DNA of 64,000 bases, from the NCBI GenBank assembly GCA_014529385.2, contig CM043971.1, positions 24,543,769 to 24,607,768 on the forward strand, read 5' to 3'. The position numbers and the translations under genes are program-made. Below, one piece after another: positions 46,890 through 57,400 of this stretch (positions are counted from its first letter, which is position 1; the number at the start of each line of letters is the position of its first letter). The DNA is from Adiantum capillus-veneris. Lineage: Eukaryota; Streptophyta; Polypodiopsida; Polypodiales; Pteridaceae. The notes beneath the pieces are model-generated. The model made no database searches. It saw only the letters and a list, made by a program, of their open reading frames with translations, and was not told the DNA's origin.

Positions 46890-47740
46890 GTTTTTAAGCT
46901 CAATGGATGAATAGCCAACAAATCTGGAGTTTAGGTTGTTGATCACTGGCCCAAATATCTTCGCTCACCAAGTGAAGAAACCTGTATAAAATGCTTCCTC
47001 AAACGCCAACATATTGTTTGATGGAAAAAACATGCATCAGGCATAGAAGCCATAAAGGACTTCTTCGGAAGGCTAGCCACTTAAGTCGTAGCATAGACTC
47101 TTATTACCTTCGAGGAATGACATCCATGGTGCTCCTGCTTGCTCTGGCTCGTGAAAAGCTTCAATATATGTGAGCAGCATTAGGATAATCTTATATAGCA
47201 TGGCACATGAGAGGTCGGGAACTCTTTTGAAGAAAGTCATGACGCCCATTAGGGTTTTCACCATGTATTCCTCTGTTGTCGGTCCCTGCTTTGGAGCTAG
47301 AAATCATGGATAGTTCAGCCATGTAGGCCTCTTCTTTCTCAGTGCTTCATATGCTTGCCATGTCTTTACCCGTGGTACAAGACAAAAGGTTGGGTCTTTC
47401 TTAAGTGCGGTAGGTGCTCTTGTAAACAGAATCAGATATCGTGGATTCTTGTTCAGCCAGCTCTTTCTCCACTTGGGGTGGACATCCTCTGCGCCTTTTG
47501 CCTGCATATCTTTGTATAATCTTTCCTTGACCTATAATAGCTCTACCTCAAAGGATATGGTAATGATTGTTGATGCCATTGTGCATTGATTTGGTTGGGA
47601 GTGAGTTGAATGACATTAACTGAGTGGAGAACTCTCAACTCCAAATCCATCACTGCTTTCCATTTGGCATCTGTCTCCTGGGCAGCCTGCTCCTTGAATG
47701 CTTGTGTATAGACCCAGTCTATAAGCTATCTGTGGAGTCA
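46890..47740 (-). pseudogene. Fragment of an aORF related to that of G1
   Basis: Read on the minus strand, broken frames align with the last 280 codons of the G1 accessory ORF. Examples are PKWRKSWLNKNPRYLILF against PRWRKGWLNKYPAYLIYL, FCLVPRVKTWQAYEALRKKR against FCPVPRVRNWKEHGKIAEKK, MVKTLMGVMTFFKRVPDLSC against MVKTLTGTIKLFTGSPDLSC, and EEAFYTGFFTW, stop, AKIFGP against QEAFYTGFFTRESKIFGP. Stops and frameshifts make it inactive. The matching position of the G1 TAG is spanned without a stop (VHPKWRK). Only the C-terminal part was found; no coiled coil is visible upstream. Confidence 0.8.
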
Positions 47741-47749
47741 GAATCCAAT

Positions 47750-48682
47750 TCTGGCATCTGGCAAAAACCTAGCATGTCATAATAATCAATATCTAATTCT
47801 CCTAAATGATGTTCTCATGTTAAACTGATCATTTAATACGGGGAAGTGCCAGCGGAGAAAAAGCTAGAATATTAGTTAAGTTAGCATACCGGCAGCAGTA
47901 GGGATCCAAAGAAGGGAAAATAGGGATCCAAAGGGGGAACCATCTGCAAAAGAACAATGTGCATGAGATTAAAAGACCCTAAGGTTCAGCCCATTAAGAC
48001 TTCCAAAATGCTAAGGTTCCAAAATTCAAAGGTTGTGTCCAATGGTCAAAACCCTAGGGAAATTGGATGCTTAGTGTGTGTACATAAAAGTCTTCATAAT
48101 CCCTACATAGGAGGGGGCGAGCCTTGCAAGTAGGGGATGAGAGAGAAACTTACACACACACACACAAGATCCCTTTACACAAAAGGGAATGAGGGACACA
48201 TGTCAGCTCCCTATCCCAGATGCGCACAAGGTGTACTCAAATCATATTGGATGGTGATGGAGGTGGACCAATGGAAATTAGGCTAGAGTAAATCTAGTTT
48301 AATTAACTTAAAAACACTTAATAAAAGAACTAATAAGAATTAAGCTATCTAGAAGACTATTGGACAGTCTCCCAAGGGGTCCAATGAGCATTCAGCAGCC
48401 CAATGGCTTGCCTGATTCCTATTGGCCAGGAGGCAAAGGGGTCCAATGAGAGTTTAGTTGAATTAGTTAATTACCTAAAGCTCTCACAAAAGGAGAAAGG
48501 GGGACACATGTCAAAAGGCTATCACTTATATTGCTTAATTTCCATTGGCTAAGCCTGGGGAGGTCCAATGAGATGCTAACAAGAGAAAATAGCAAGAGGG
48601 GCCGACCAAGAGAGAGAGGGGGCTGATTTTTGAAGGGCATTATCACCTACACACTCACACTAGCTGATGTTTGGAGTAAGAA

Positions 48683-48740
<58 letters not shown>

Positions 48741-49010
48741 AAGCTTTAATGGAAAGCTTATCACCTACTCCAAGCTTGTGAGAAGGGAGGCCTACACCAA
48801 CAACTGTTGGATTTGTGATGAAAATCCAACCAAGAGCCAAGCTTCAATGAATGCTCATCTCCTCTACCATGCTAGTTACTAAGCTAAGCTATGCTAATAT
48901 GAGTGATTATGTGAGGAGATGTACATCTTTCATGTAAGGCTACTCCTTCTTCCTCTCAATCTACTCTTATACCCCGCTAGCTCTCACCATCTTTGAAGGT
49001 GTGTGAGGTC
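47750..49010. other. Gene-free stretch
   Basis: No supported gene. A text related to CCAATGAGA..TTTAG and a GGGGTCCAATGAG motif recurs near 48375, 48438 and 48560. A 52-bp (CT)n run lies at 48685-48736. Confidence 0.5.
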
Positions 49011-49025
49011 TTGGGTCTGATACCG

Positions 49026-49400
49026 TGAGGGAATTGATGTTGTGTTTGATAAGTGTTTTTCTTAGTGCATGAAGTTTCCATCTTCATTGCACTAGCTAGT
49101 ATTGAAGGAACACAAAGAATTGTATTGTAAAATGTCTCTCTTGATGGGAGACACCATAATAAAAAGCCTTTTGGAGGGGAGACCGGCTCCATGTAAATTC
49201 GGACCTCAACTGTTGTCAATTGCTTAATTTCTCTCTCTTTTAAAGTATTGTTCATGCTATCTAACTAGGTGTATGCTTTTTGTTGTGCTCTCCACCCAAG
49301 CACTCTTGTTATTCTCATTAGGAATCTATTCTAATGAAATGGTCACTATGTTCATGCTAATTTCCGCTACACACAAGTTACTAGGCCATTAAATGTTACA
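49026..49400. repeat. LTR-like segment with primer-site motifs on both sides
   Basis: The 375-bp segment begins TGAGGGAATTG and ends AAATGTTACA, so it has TG...CA termini in either orientation. Immediately right of it is TTGGTATCAGAGC, the initiator-Met-tRNA primer site. Immediately left is GGTCTGATACCG, which on the minus strand reads CGGTATCAGACC, one or two changes from the same site. The plus-strand reading, an LTR of 375 bp with the primer site at 49402, is the better one. Confidence 0.6.
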
Positions 49401-49401
49401 T

Positions 49402-49413
49402 TGGTATCAGAGC
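49402..49413 (+). promoter_or_regulatory. Primer-binding site, initiator Met tRNA type
   Basis: TGGTATCAGAGC, the complement of the plant initiator-Met tRNA 3' end, lies one base after the LTR-like segment. It is used by most plant copia and many gypsy elements. No coding region recognisable as gag follows. Confidence 0.75.
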
Positions 49414-49820
49414 ACAAGGTTTCTCTTTTCTTGCTCAAGAAGCGAGGTGTTCATAATCATACAAGATGTCAATGTTATTAATTGTTTGTTGTTCCATTTT
49501 TATGTTTTAAAAAAAAGAAAACATGCAAGTCTCCTTGCATGGGGGAGTTTGCATAGTCCTCCCCAATTTTTATAATACGAGGGAACGTGCCATTCCCACA
49601 GTAGCGTGCAATTTTCAGTGTGTTCATTAACTGCATTCTCAGTGTCAAAAATCAAAAAATGATAATGCTTACTCACCGCGCAATTGAATGTCTATTGCCA
49701 ATAGGCTTTCTTGTATCAACGATGTTGGACATCTCCTGCACTTAACCCGCTGCAAGAGAGGGCATCCCTAGGAGGATACCCTTGATTTTGTGTTGTTGTG
49801 AGAACACCGCATTTTGTATA
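49414..49820. other. Stretch after the primer site
   Basis: No gene is recognised. If a retrotransposon started at the LTR-like segment, its internal part has been lost within a few hundred bases. Confidence 0.45.
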
Positions 49821-49824
49821 CATA

Positions 49825-50870
49825 TCAATCAAACCACCACCAAGCATGAAATCGTACTCCCAACAAACGTTGACTAGCGATCATATAGTGAATTCTAATA
49901 TCTATGATTGTGTACGTGATTGCATTTGCTGACCCGCATGCCTTCCAGATTCCTATGTAGGCGTAGTTGATTACATCTGGACAGAGACCCTTCCTGCGAT
50001 CTTGTGGCGGTGTTCCGCACAAGAAGCTCCTTGGGCGCTTTTCGTGCGTTCTGAAGAGCACCATATGTGACGTACACATAGTCCCAGACAAAGCCAAGCA
50101 CAACTTCTTTCTTGTATCGCTCATTGGCCTTGCTCTTATTGCGCATATCCCACAATGAGTGCATTCAAGGAGTCCACACTACAGATAGAAAGATGAAAAT
50201 AGCCTAGAGCTTTCTGCGCTTGCTTCTGTGGTGCGTATCCCTCTACTAATGCATTGAAAGAGACGCCATTTCCATCATTTAATGCATTCGACAAGCAACA
50301 TTTCGGGAAAAATGGTCATGAAGCTTATGCCCATGTCATATTGCATCTTTGAAATTAATTTCAGAGCTTCCTTACCTATCCTTGCTTGACATAGCTGGAT
50401 ATAACAACACTCCAAGAGACTTTGGTTGGTGAGAAACAATATAATTGTGAATTTTTGTGTCAATACAAGCTTGTGTAGAGCTACATGACTTCATGCATGC
50501 ATACATGATTGCATCTGGAGAGAGGCCCTTACTTCGCATCTGCTAAATATAAAATAGAGTTTTTTGGCCCTGGCCTTGTGGAGAAAATCATGCAATCAAC
50601 GCATTCCAAGAGTCCACACTCACGACATGAAGATGCTCGAGCACTTGCGTAGAGCCACATGCCTTGAAGATGAAAGTATAGGTGACTGAATTTGGAGAGA
50701 TATACTTGCTTTGCATCTTTCTTGCCCTGCTCTTGTTGCGCACATCCCGTAATCAGTGCATTCTGATGGCGGGAAAAAGAGCAGTGCAATCGGGTGGCCT
50801 CTGTACTCGTGCACACTCCACAAACCACGCCTCATGCAAACAAGCAAAGAACAAAACAAAGGGGGCACCA
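49825..50870 (-). pseudogene. Pentatricopeptide-repeat (PPR) protein pseudogene
   Basis: PPR proteins bind organelle RNA. On the minus strand several broken units match the plant PPR pattern: QNALITGCAQQEQGKKDA (near 50760), KGLSPDAIMYACMKSC (near 50530), RIGKEALKLISKMQYDMG (near 50370), NALVEGYAPQKQAQKALGYF (near 50240), then NALIVGYAQ (near 50155) and GLCPDVINYAYIGIWKACGS (near 49990). The recurring NALI-GYAQ-G-EAL and GL-PD-I-Y-C-KAC texts are the two helices of P/L-type repeats. Frames change many times and stops are common. The N-terminal signal and C-terminal E/DYW part are not visible. Confidence 0.75.
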
Positions 50871-50879
50871 TCCTAAATT

Positions 50880-51880
50880 AAGAGGTTTAGGGACCTCACA
50901 CATAGTGCACATAGGCAAGTGAGACTTCTGGCATTATGATGGCATCAAAACATATGGCAAAACACATAGAAACGAAGCTTAGGGACCTTATGTAGCATAT
51001 ATATACACAAGACATCAGCTTAACAATACAACGGCATCTGATCATACATAACTAGGGTATAGAGAAGCAAGCCAAGGATGGCATAATCCCTTGTCAAAAA
51101 CAATCAACCCAGCAAGTAGGTATGATCCTACTAGCAACACATCAATACCTTAGAGAATGATGGCGAGGATGGTGGCCATGGAGCATGAGAGAAGACTCCT
51201 TATTTAGGTTTTAGGGCTAGTAATGTAGCATACTAGAGGGAGAGAGAGAGAGGGAGAGAGAGTAGAGCTCCATCCATAGCTCCTCGTTGTGAGCAATGTC
51301 GTCATAGCTTCATTGCTTGGTGAAGTGGGTGAAGTGTTCGTTTTGAGTGAGAGAAGGCCTCCTTATATAGGTTTCTAAGAGGGTTTAGGATTAGGGATAA
51401 ACATGCTTAAATCCGCTGATTGGGGTTACTTTTTGCTTAGGGTGGTCAACAGATTGAGGTCACCTGATATGTCACCATCAAGATATTCTCGAGAGTGATG
51501 TGAGAGGGGAGGGTAAACGCTGATTTTTCTGATTGTGACACATGGGGATAAGGCCTTGACCAGCATTTAAGAGCAGGTAAGGTGGCTGTTGAAACTGGAG
51601 GTTCTGCACATGTCAAGGGGGGACCTGCGGGGGGGGGGGGGGGGGGGGGGGGGTGGCAGCTGGGTCCTCCTGAATATCAAATTCTCAAAAAATCCTCAAC
51701 CATGGCTTCTTTTGACATGTGTTCTTTGAAAAAATCAGCATGTCTCTTTTCAACTCAAAAGTCTTTATCCCTGTTGACTCACCTTTACCATAAGATTTTC
51801 TCCTTTTCTCCTCCTGTAACTGCATTGTTGATGCCCAATCACTACTTCTAGTAACAGTGAACTGTTACCTACCAAATACT
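50880..51880. other. Gene-free stretch
   Basis: No supported gene. It holds a (GA)n-rich run near 51237-51261 and a 23-base G-run at 51630-51653. Confidence 0.5.
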
Positions 51881-51884
51881 TATG

Positions 51885-52010
51885 GTGCAGTAAAAAATAT
51901 TTACCATGGGTAAAAAAAGTTACTGTAGGTAAAAAGTGATTTGTATTTACCATGTAGGTGAAAAATATTTATTGTAGGTAAAAAATATTTACTGTCGGTA
52001 AAAAAGTGAA
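51885..52010. repeat. Short tandem array of a near-palindromic 20-bp unit
   Basis: The unit GTAGGTAAAAAATATTTACT, with variants, occurs about six times. Because GGTAAA and TTTACC are complementary, each unit is itself a near palindrome. The array lies inside the probable 3' LTR of G3. Confidence 0.7.
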
Positions 52011-52290
52011 AACGGAGTATGCTGTGCTGTGAGTCCACACAAACATCCTCGTGTAAATTTCACTAGAAATTCACACCTAGAATGGGCTATTCTGTAAGAT
52101 ATAGGTTGTAGGCATGCATAAGAGCTCGTTCCCACGTATCTTCTGTCCATGGCACTTTTTACTCTTTGGTGCTTGTGAAGTAGATTTTTCTTCTCTTTCG
52201 AGATCCCTTGGACTAAAGTATCCTCATCTCCCCAACAACTGACTGTGCCTTTATTGCATCTTCAGAAGGGTTCCTAAAAACCATGCATCA
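52011..52290 (-). repeat. Probable 3' LTR start of G3 (minus strand)
   Basis: On the minus strand TGATGCATGG (52290-52281) follows a purine-rich run (AAGGGGGAGGGC, plus-strand 52295-52306). This is the position expected for the 3' LTR, about 430 bases after the integrase stop. The far end was not determined. The AT-rich array at 51885-52010 would be within it. Confidence 0.45.
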
Positions 52291-52717
52291 TATAGCCCTC
52301 CCCCTTAAGCTAGAGGTATTTGATGCCTCTAGCTGTAGGTTGTGCTACAATAGGGTTCTCTTGAATACTTACCCACCTGGTACCAATTGAATTTGCCATG
52401 TTACTGCTTTCTTGGCTGATGCACCCTGTTTAGTCCTTTCTGATGAATAATTGTATCCATCCATGACTAACAACTGGTCTCCTAGACCCTTGAAAGCCAT
52501 ACCCCATCCATTGTCAATATCCGCTTTCACTGGTAGCATTCTCTTTTTTTCTTTTTTTCTTCTCTTTTTTTCCTTTTTTTTTTTTTTTTTTGAAACGACT
52601 ATGTACATGATTGTTACCTTAGTTGGAGCTCGAATATGATGAGCTCTCCTCTGAACCATCCTTAGCATTGATTTCACCAGCATATGGCTGTGAAAGACGA
52701 CATTGGTAGGCCTTCAA

Positions 52718-54120
52718 TCACCAACCATTTACCGAGGTCTGATGTACCTTACCATCTAGGTCACCTAGTTGGTAACTACCATTTGAGAACCTCTGTATCA
52801 CTACAAAAGGGCCTTCCCACTTAAGCAAGAACTTACCATCCTTCCTGCGATCAAAGCGATTGTCGTATCTGAGCACTAAAGAACCTTCCTTGATACCTTT
52901 CTTGACAAGGTTGCGATTGAACTTCTTTCGTTTCTTCTCTACCTGGGCTGCATAGTACTTCACTACTGACTCTCGATCTAGCCCTAACCTCTCCAAATCG
53001 ATGATTCTTCCTTCCACCTGCTTCTCTTGACTATCCTCTTGATGTGCTTTTAGAACTCGGAGGCTCGCTAGCTCCACTTCTATAGGCGATAGTGCCTCTT
53101 GCCCGTAAACCAAGTGAAAAGGTGTATACCCCAAGGATGTTTTAAAGGATGTTCTGTAGGCCCAAAGTGCTGCATCTAGGTGTTTGTCCCATGGCTTAAT
53201 ATGTAAATGCACTTGCTTAGTGATGATTTTACCTTTACCTTTTCCACAAGACCATTGCACTGAGGGTAGTATGGTGTAGAGTGCCTGCGCTTGATTTTTA
53301 ACTTGCTCATCAATTGCCCGACTAAATCAGCTCGAAATCCCGGTCCCCTATCCGAGAGAAACTCCAAAGGTGTGCCAAAACGGCAACAAAGGCATTCAAA
53401 AATGAAATCACTCACGTCCTTGGCTGTGATGCGCTTTGTGGGACGAGCTTCTGCCCATCTGGTCATGTACTCCACCCCCATAATGATGTATTCCTTCCCT
53501 GATTGAGTGCAAGGTAGTGGCCCTATTGCATCTATCCCCCATTTTTCAAATGGCCCATAGGTTTTGATTGGATGCTGATTTTCATGGGTAAGACGCCTTG
53601 GTCCAGCTTTTTGGCAAACCTCACATGTGCGTCACCAATGTTGTACATCTCGATGGAGGCTTGGCCACGTGAACCCTGCTTGTAAAATCTTTCTGCTAGT
53701 AATCTCTTGTGCAAAGTGGCCACCACACACACCTTCATGACAACTAAACAAAATATCCTTTATCTCTTGGGATGCAGGGACTCTCCTGAAGACAGCATCT
53801 TTCCCTCTACAATACAAGTCCTCATTCACTAAGCTATAGCTGGTAGCCTTTTTTGCCAACCACCTACGTTCACTTTTACTCATACCAGAGGGTGCTTCAC
53901 AATGCTCAAGAAAGTAAAGTAAATCATGCAGCTCTTCCTTTCCCTGGTATAAAGGACTTTTCACAAGGATAGCACCTACTATGAGAGTTTGTAGTTTTTC
54001 ACCTGCTAAGGCATCTGCTTCTCGATTTTGATCTCTAGGTACAAAGTGCACTCGACCTTCTTTAAAACCCTTCAACAAGGCCTTTGCTTCCCTCATCTTA
54101 ACAGACAATTTGTCATTTTT
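52718..54120 (-). pseudogene. G3 second RNase H end and integrase
   Basis: The first 40 codons after the copia insertion (KLSVKMREAKALLKGF, then QNREADALAG with the last catalytic Asp) finish the second RNase H. The integrase follows: HEGVCGGHF (His pair), a TGA at 53634-53632 just after HRDVQHW, then CEVCQ (Cys pair) in the same frame. The core has Asp in WGIDAIGP, Asp in FLSDRGPGF and the Glu region YPQCNGLVEKV, where a frameshift occurs near 53220. The rest (52718-53260) has LWAYRTSFKTSLGYTPFHLVYG and the C-terminal GSLVLRYDNRF, WEGPFVV. The last residues approach the polypurine tract. Confidence 0.85.
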
Positions 54121-54442
54121 TGTAAAGAATGAGGATGCAAGAGAGCTACACAAGACAAGCACAAAGCACACAGAGATGGAAAGCTTCTTCTTCTTCTTCT
54201 CAGAAAAGAGAGTACAAAATGACTAAGTGCTAAAGCTGAAAAGTAGCACATATGTACATGCGATCACTAAGTGTGAACTCGCTAGAAGCGTATTAGGCTG
54301 GCACTATAAGTGTAGTCCAGCTGTAGAATCACTGGCAGAGATCCTCCGTGTCGGTCACCTAACGCGCCAGTGAGTAAATGTCGTAAGCGGCCAAGACCCG
54401 TAGTGGATGCCAGCTCAAGGTGTAGAGCTCGACATCTCAACA
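54121..54442 (-). repeat. Copia 3' LTR (minus strand)
   Basis: Identical to the right LTR except for four substitutions, with no gaps. The polyprotein frame runs 28 bases into it and stops at 54415-54417. Confidence 0.95.
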
Positions 54443-57400
54443 CTCCCCCTCGAGCTCTGCATGTCGCAGAGTCCAAGCATAGTCCGGAAACGTCGAAGCT
54501 TCTCAGCTCCGAGGGCCTTGGTAAAGATATCCGCTATCTGCTCCTCTGTGCTGACGTAGACCAAGTCGATGTCGCCCGCCAACACTCGCTCTCGAACGTA
54601 GTGGTAATGGACCTCTATGTGTTTGGTCCTGGCATGGAACACTGGGTTCCTAGCCAACTGCATGCTGCTGAGGTTGTCACAATGGATGAAAATCTGTTGG
54701 TCCACCTGCACTCCCAAGTCCTCAAGTAATGTGCGTAGCCAAGCTACCTCGCATGCCGCAACTGCTGCACCTCTGTACTCGGCCTCTGTGCTCGATAAAG
54801 CAAACGTAGGCTGCTTTTTGCTGCTCCAAGTAACAGCAGCACTCCCAAAAGAGAACATGAATCCACTCGTAGATCTCTTATCAACAATGCTACCTGCCCA
54901 ATCTGCATCTGTATACCCATACAATGCTAATGGTGCATCTGCTGCATAGAACAATGCGTAGTCAAGAGTACCTTGCACATACCTAAGTGTGCGTCGTACT
55001 CCATCCAAATGTGGCTTCCTCGGAAGCTGCATGAACTGACTCTCCAAGCCTACTGTGTAGCTCAAGTCTGGCCTAGTGATAGTCAAGTAGATTAGACTAC
55101 CCACAATCTTCCTGTACATGTTGACATCCTCAACAACATCACCCTTCTCTGCACTCAGCTTTGCATTCACATCCAAGGGAATAGAAATTGGCTTACAATC
55201 ATCCATACCATACTTTGACAACATGTCCAAAGCATACTGTCTCTGTGATAGCCATACACCCTCTGGAGTCCTGATCACCTCAATGCCAAGAAAGTAGCGC
55301 AACTCGCCTAAATCTTTCATTTCAAACTCCTGTTTGAGAAGACCCTTCACATGGTCAATCTCCATAGCATTGTCACCAACAATAATAAGGTCATCTACAT
55401 ATATGGTAATGACCACAATCCCCACATCACTCTCACGTACATAGAGTGAATGATCAGCATGAGCTCTCCTAAAACCAATACTGACAAGATACTTGGCAAT
55501 CCTGTCATACCATGCTCTAGAGCCCTGCTTCAAACCATACAAAGCTTTGAGAAGTCTGCATACATAATCTGGGTAACCTGGATCAACATAACCAGGTGGC
55601 TGATGCATATACACTTCCTCTTGCAACTCACCATTCAAGAAGGCATTCTTTACATCCATTTGATGCATAATCCATCCTCTAGATGCAGCCACTGCTATGA
55701 CAGCTCTCACAGTCGTCATCTTTGCAACTGGAGCAAAGGTCTCCTCATAGTCTATGCCATACGTCTGTGCATAACCCTTTGCGACCAGCCTTGCCTTGTG
55801 ACGCTCAATGTTACCATCAGCCTTATGCTTGGTTTTATACACCCATTTACAGCCAATAGCTTTCTTGCCACTTGGCAATGGCACCAACTCCCATGTGTCG
55901 TTTGCTTCCAATGCAGCCATCTCTTCATTCATTGCATCATCCCAATGCACATTTCCAACTGCATCCTCAAAACATGTGGGCTCCACATCCTGTATCACCT
56001 TAGCCATGTAGGCTTGGTGATGCGCTAGATACCCATCATAAGTCAATTTCTGAACTGGATTTCTGACTCTATTAGATCTGCGCGGTCCTCTAGCATCTTC
56101 TTGTACTTTCCTTACACCAGGTGTCCTGACAGCCGGAATTCCAAATTCCTCATCAAGACTTTGTTCAGAACCATCTGAATCCATGTCTACATGTGACAAA
56201 CCTGATGATGCATCAGCCATAAAGGGAGGTTCATCAACCTTTTCCTTTCCTTTTCGTGATACATTCCCTGTACCTGTTGGTGGAGTAACCTGCGTACGTA
56301 GTCTACCATTCCATGGTTTCTCAACAGAGCCACGAGAAGAGGACTCTTGTGGTCCACTCAAAACCTGTGACTGTGGCCTCACATTTTGTACAACCACATC
56401 ATCTTTTACATCAGCCCCAATAGTGCCATGTGCATTACTGTACCAGCTGCTCATCTCATCAAAGACTACATCTCTGCTCACTCGTAATTCTCGTGTAGTA
56501 GGATTGTAGCACTTGTACCCCTTTTGTTCAAGGGAATATCCCACAAGAATACATTTTTTTGCTTTAGGATCCAATTTCCTACGCAACTCATCTGGTACAT
56601 GCACATAAGCTATGCAGCCAAACACTTTCAAGTGTGCCAAATCAGGCTTTGTACCTGTAAACTTTTCCTCAGGTGTTACATCATGCACCGCAGCTGTAGG
56701 TGTCCTGTTCATAATGTACACAGCTGTATTTACGGCTTCAGCCCAAAAATGATGAGGCATGTTCTTCTCATTCATCAATGCACGTGCAACCTCTGCAATA
56801 TGCCTGTTTTTCCTTTCTGCGACCCCATTCTGTTGTGGAGTATATCTGCATGTAAACTGCCTGCGTATACCATGCATTCGCAGAAAATCTGAAAAATCAT
56901 TGGAGAAGTACTCTCCCCCTCCATCTGACCTCAATGTCTTGATTTGCATATCTGTCTCCTTCTCAATCATGACTTTGAAGTCTTGAAAGTGACCAAACAC
57001 TTCACTTTTGTTACGCATGAAGTAGACCCATACTTTCCTTGTATGGTCATCAATGAAAGAGACATAATACCTGCAACCATGTATACTTGCAGTATCGGTT
57101 GGACCCCAAACATCTGTGTGCACCACCTCAAGTGGCTTTTTACATACATTGCGCTCGTGTGGAAATGAGCCCTTTGACTGTTTTCCAAACTGGCATGCTG
57201 CACACACTTTATGCATACCATCCACGTTGAATTTGGGCAAACCTTTTACAATATGTTTGGATTGCATGCTGCGCAATCTCTGCTCATTGACATGGCCAAT
57301 GCGTTTGTGCCAAATGTCAACATCAGCCACAACACCTGTGCCCTGTGCAAATAATGCAGCTTTTACCTCAGGCATGTCTACATTCAGCGTAAACATTCTG

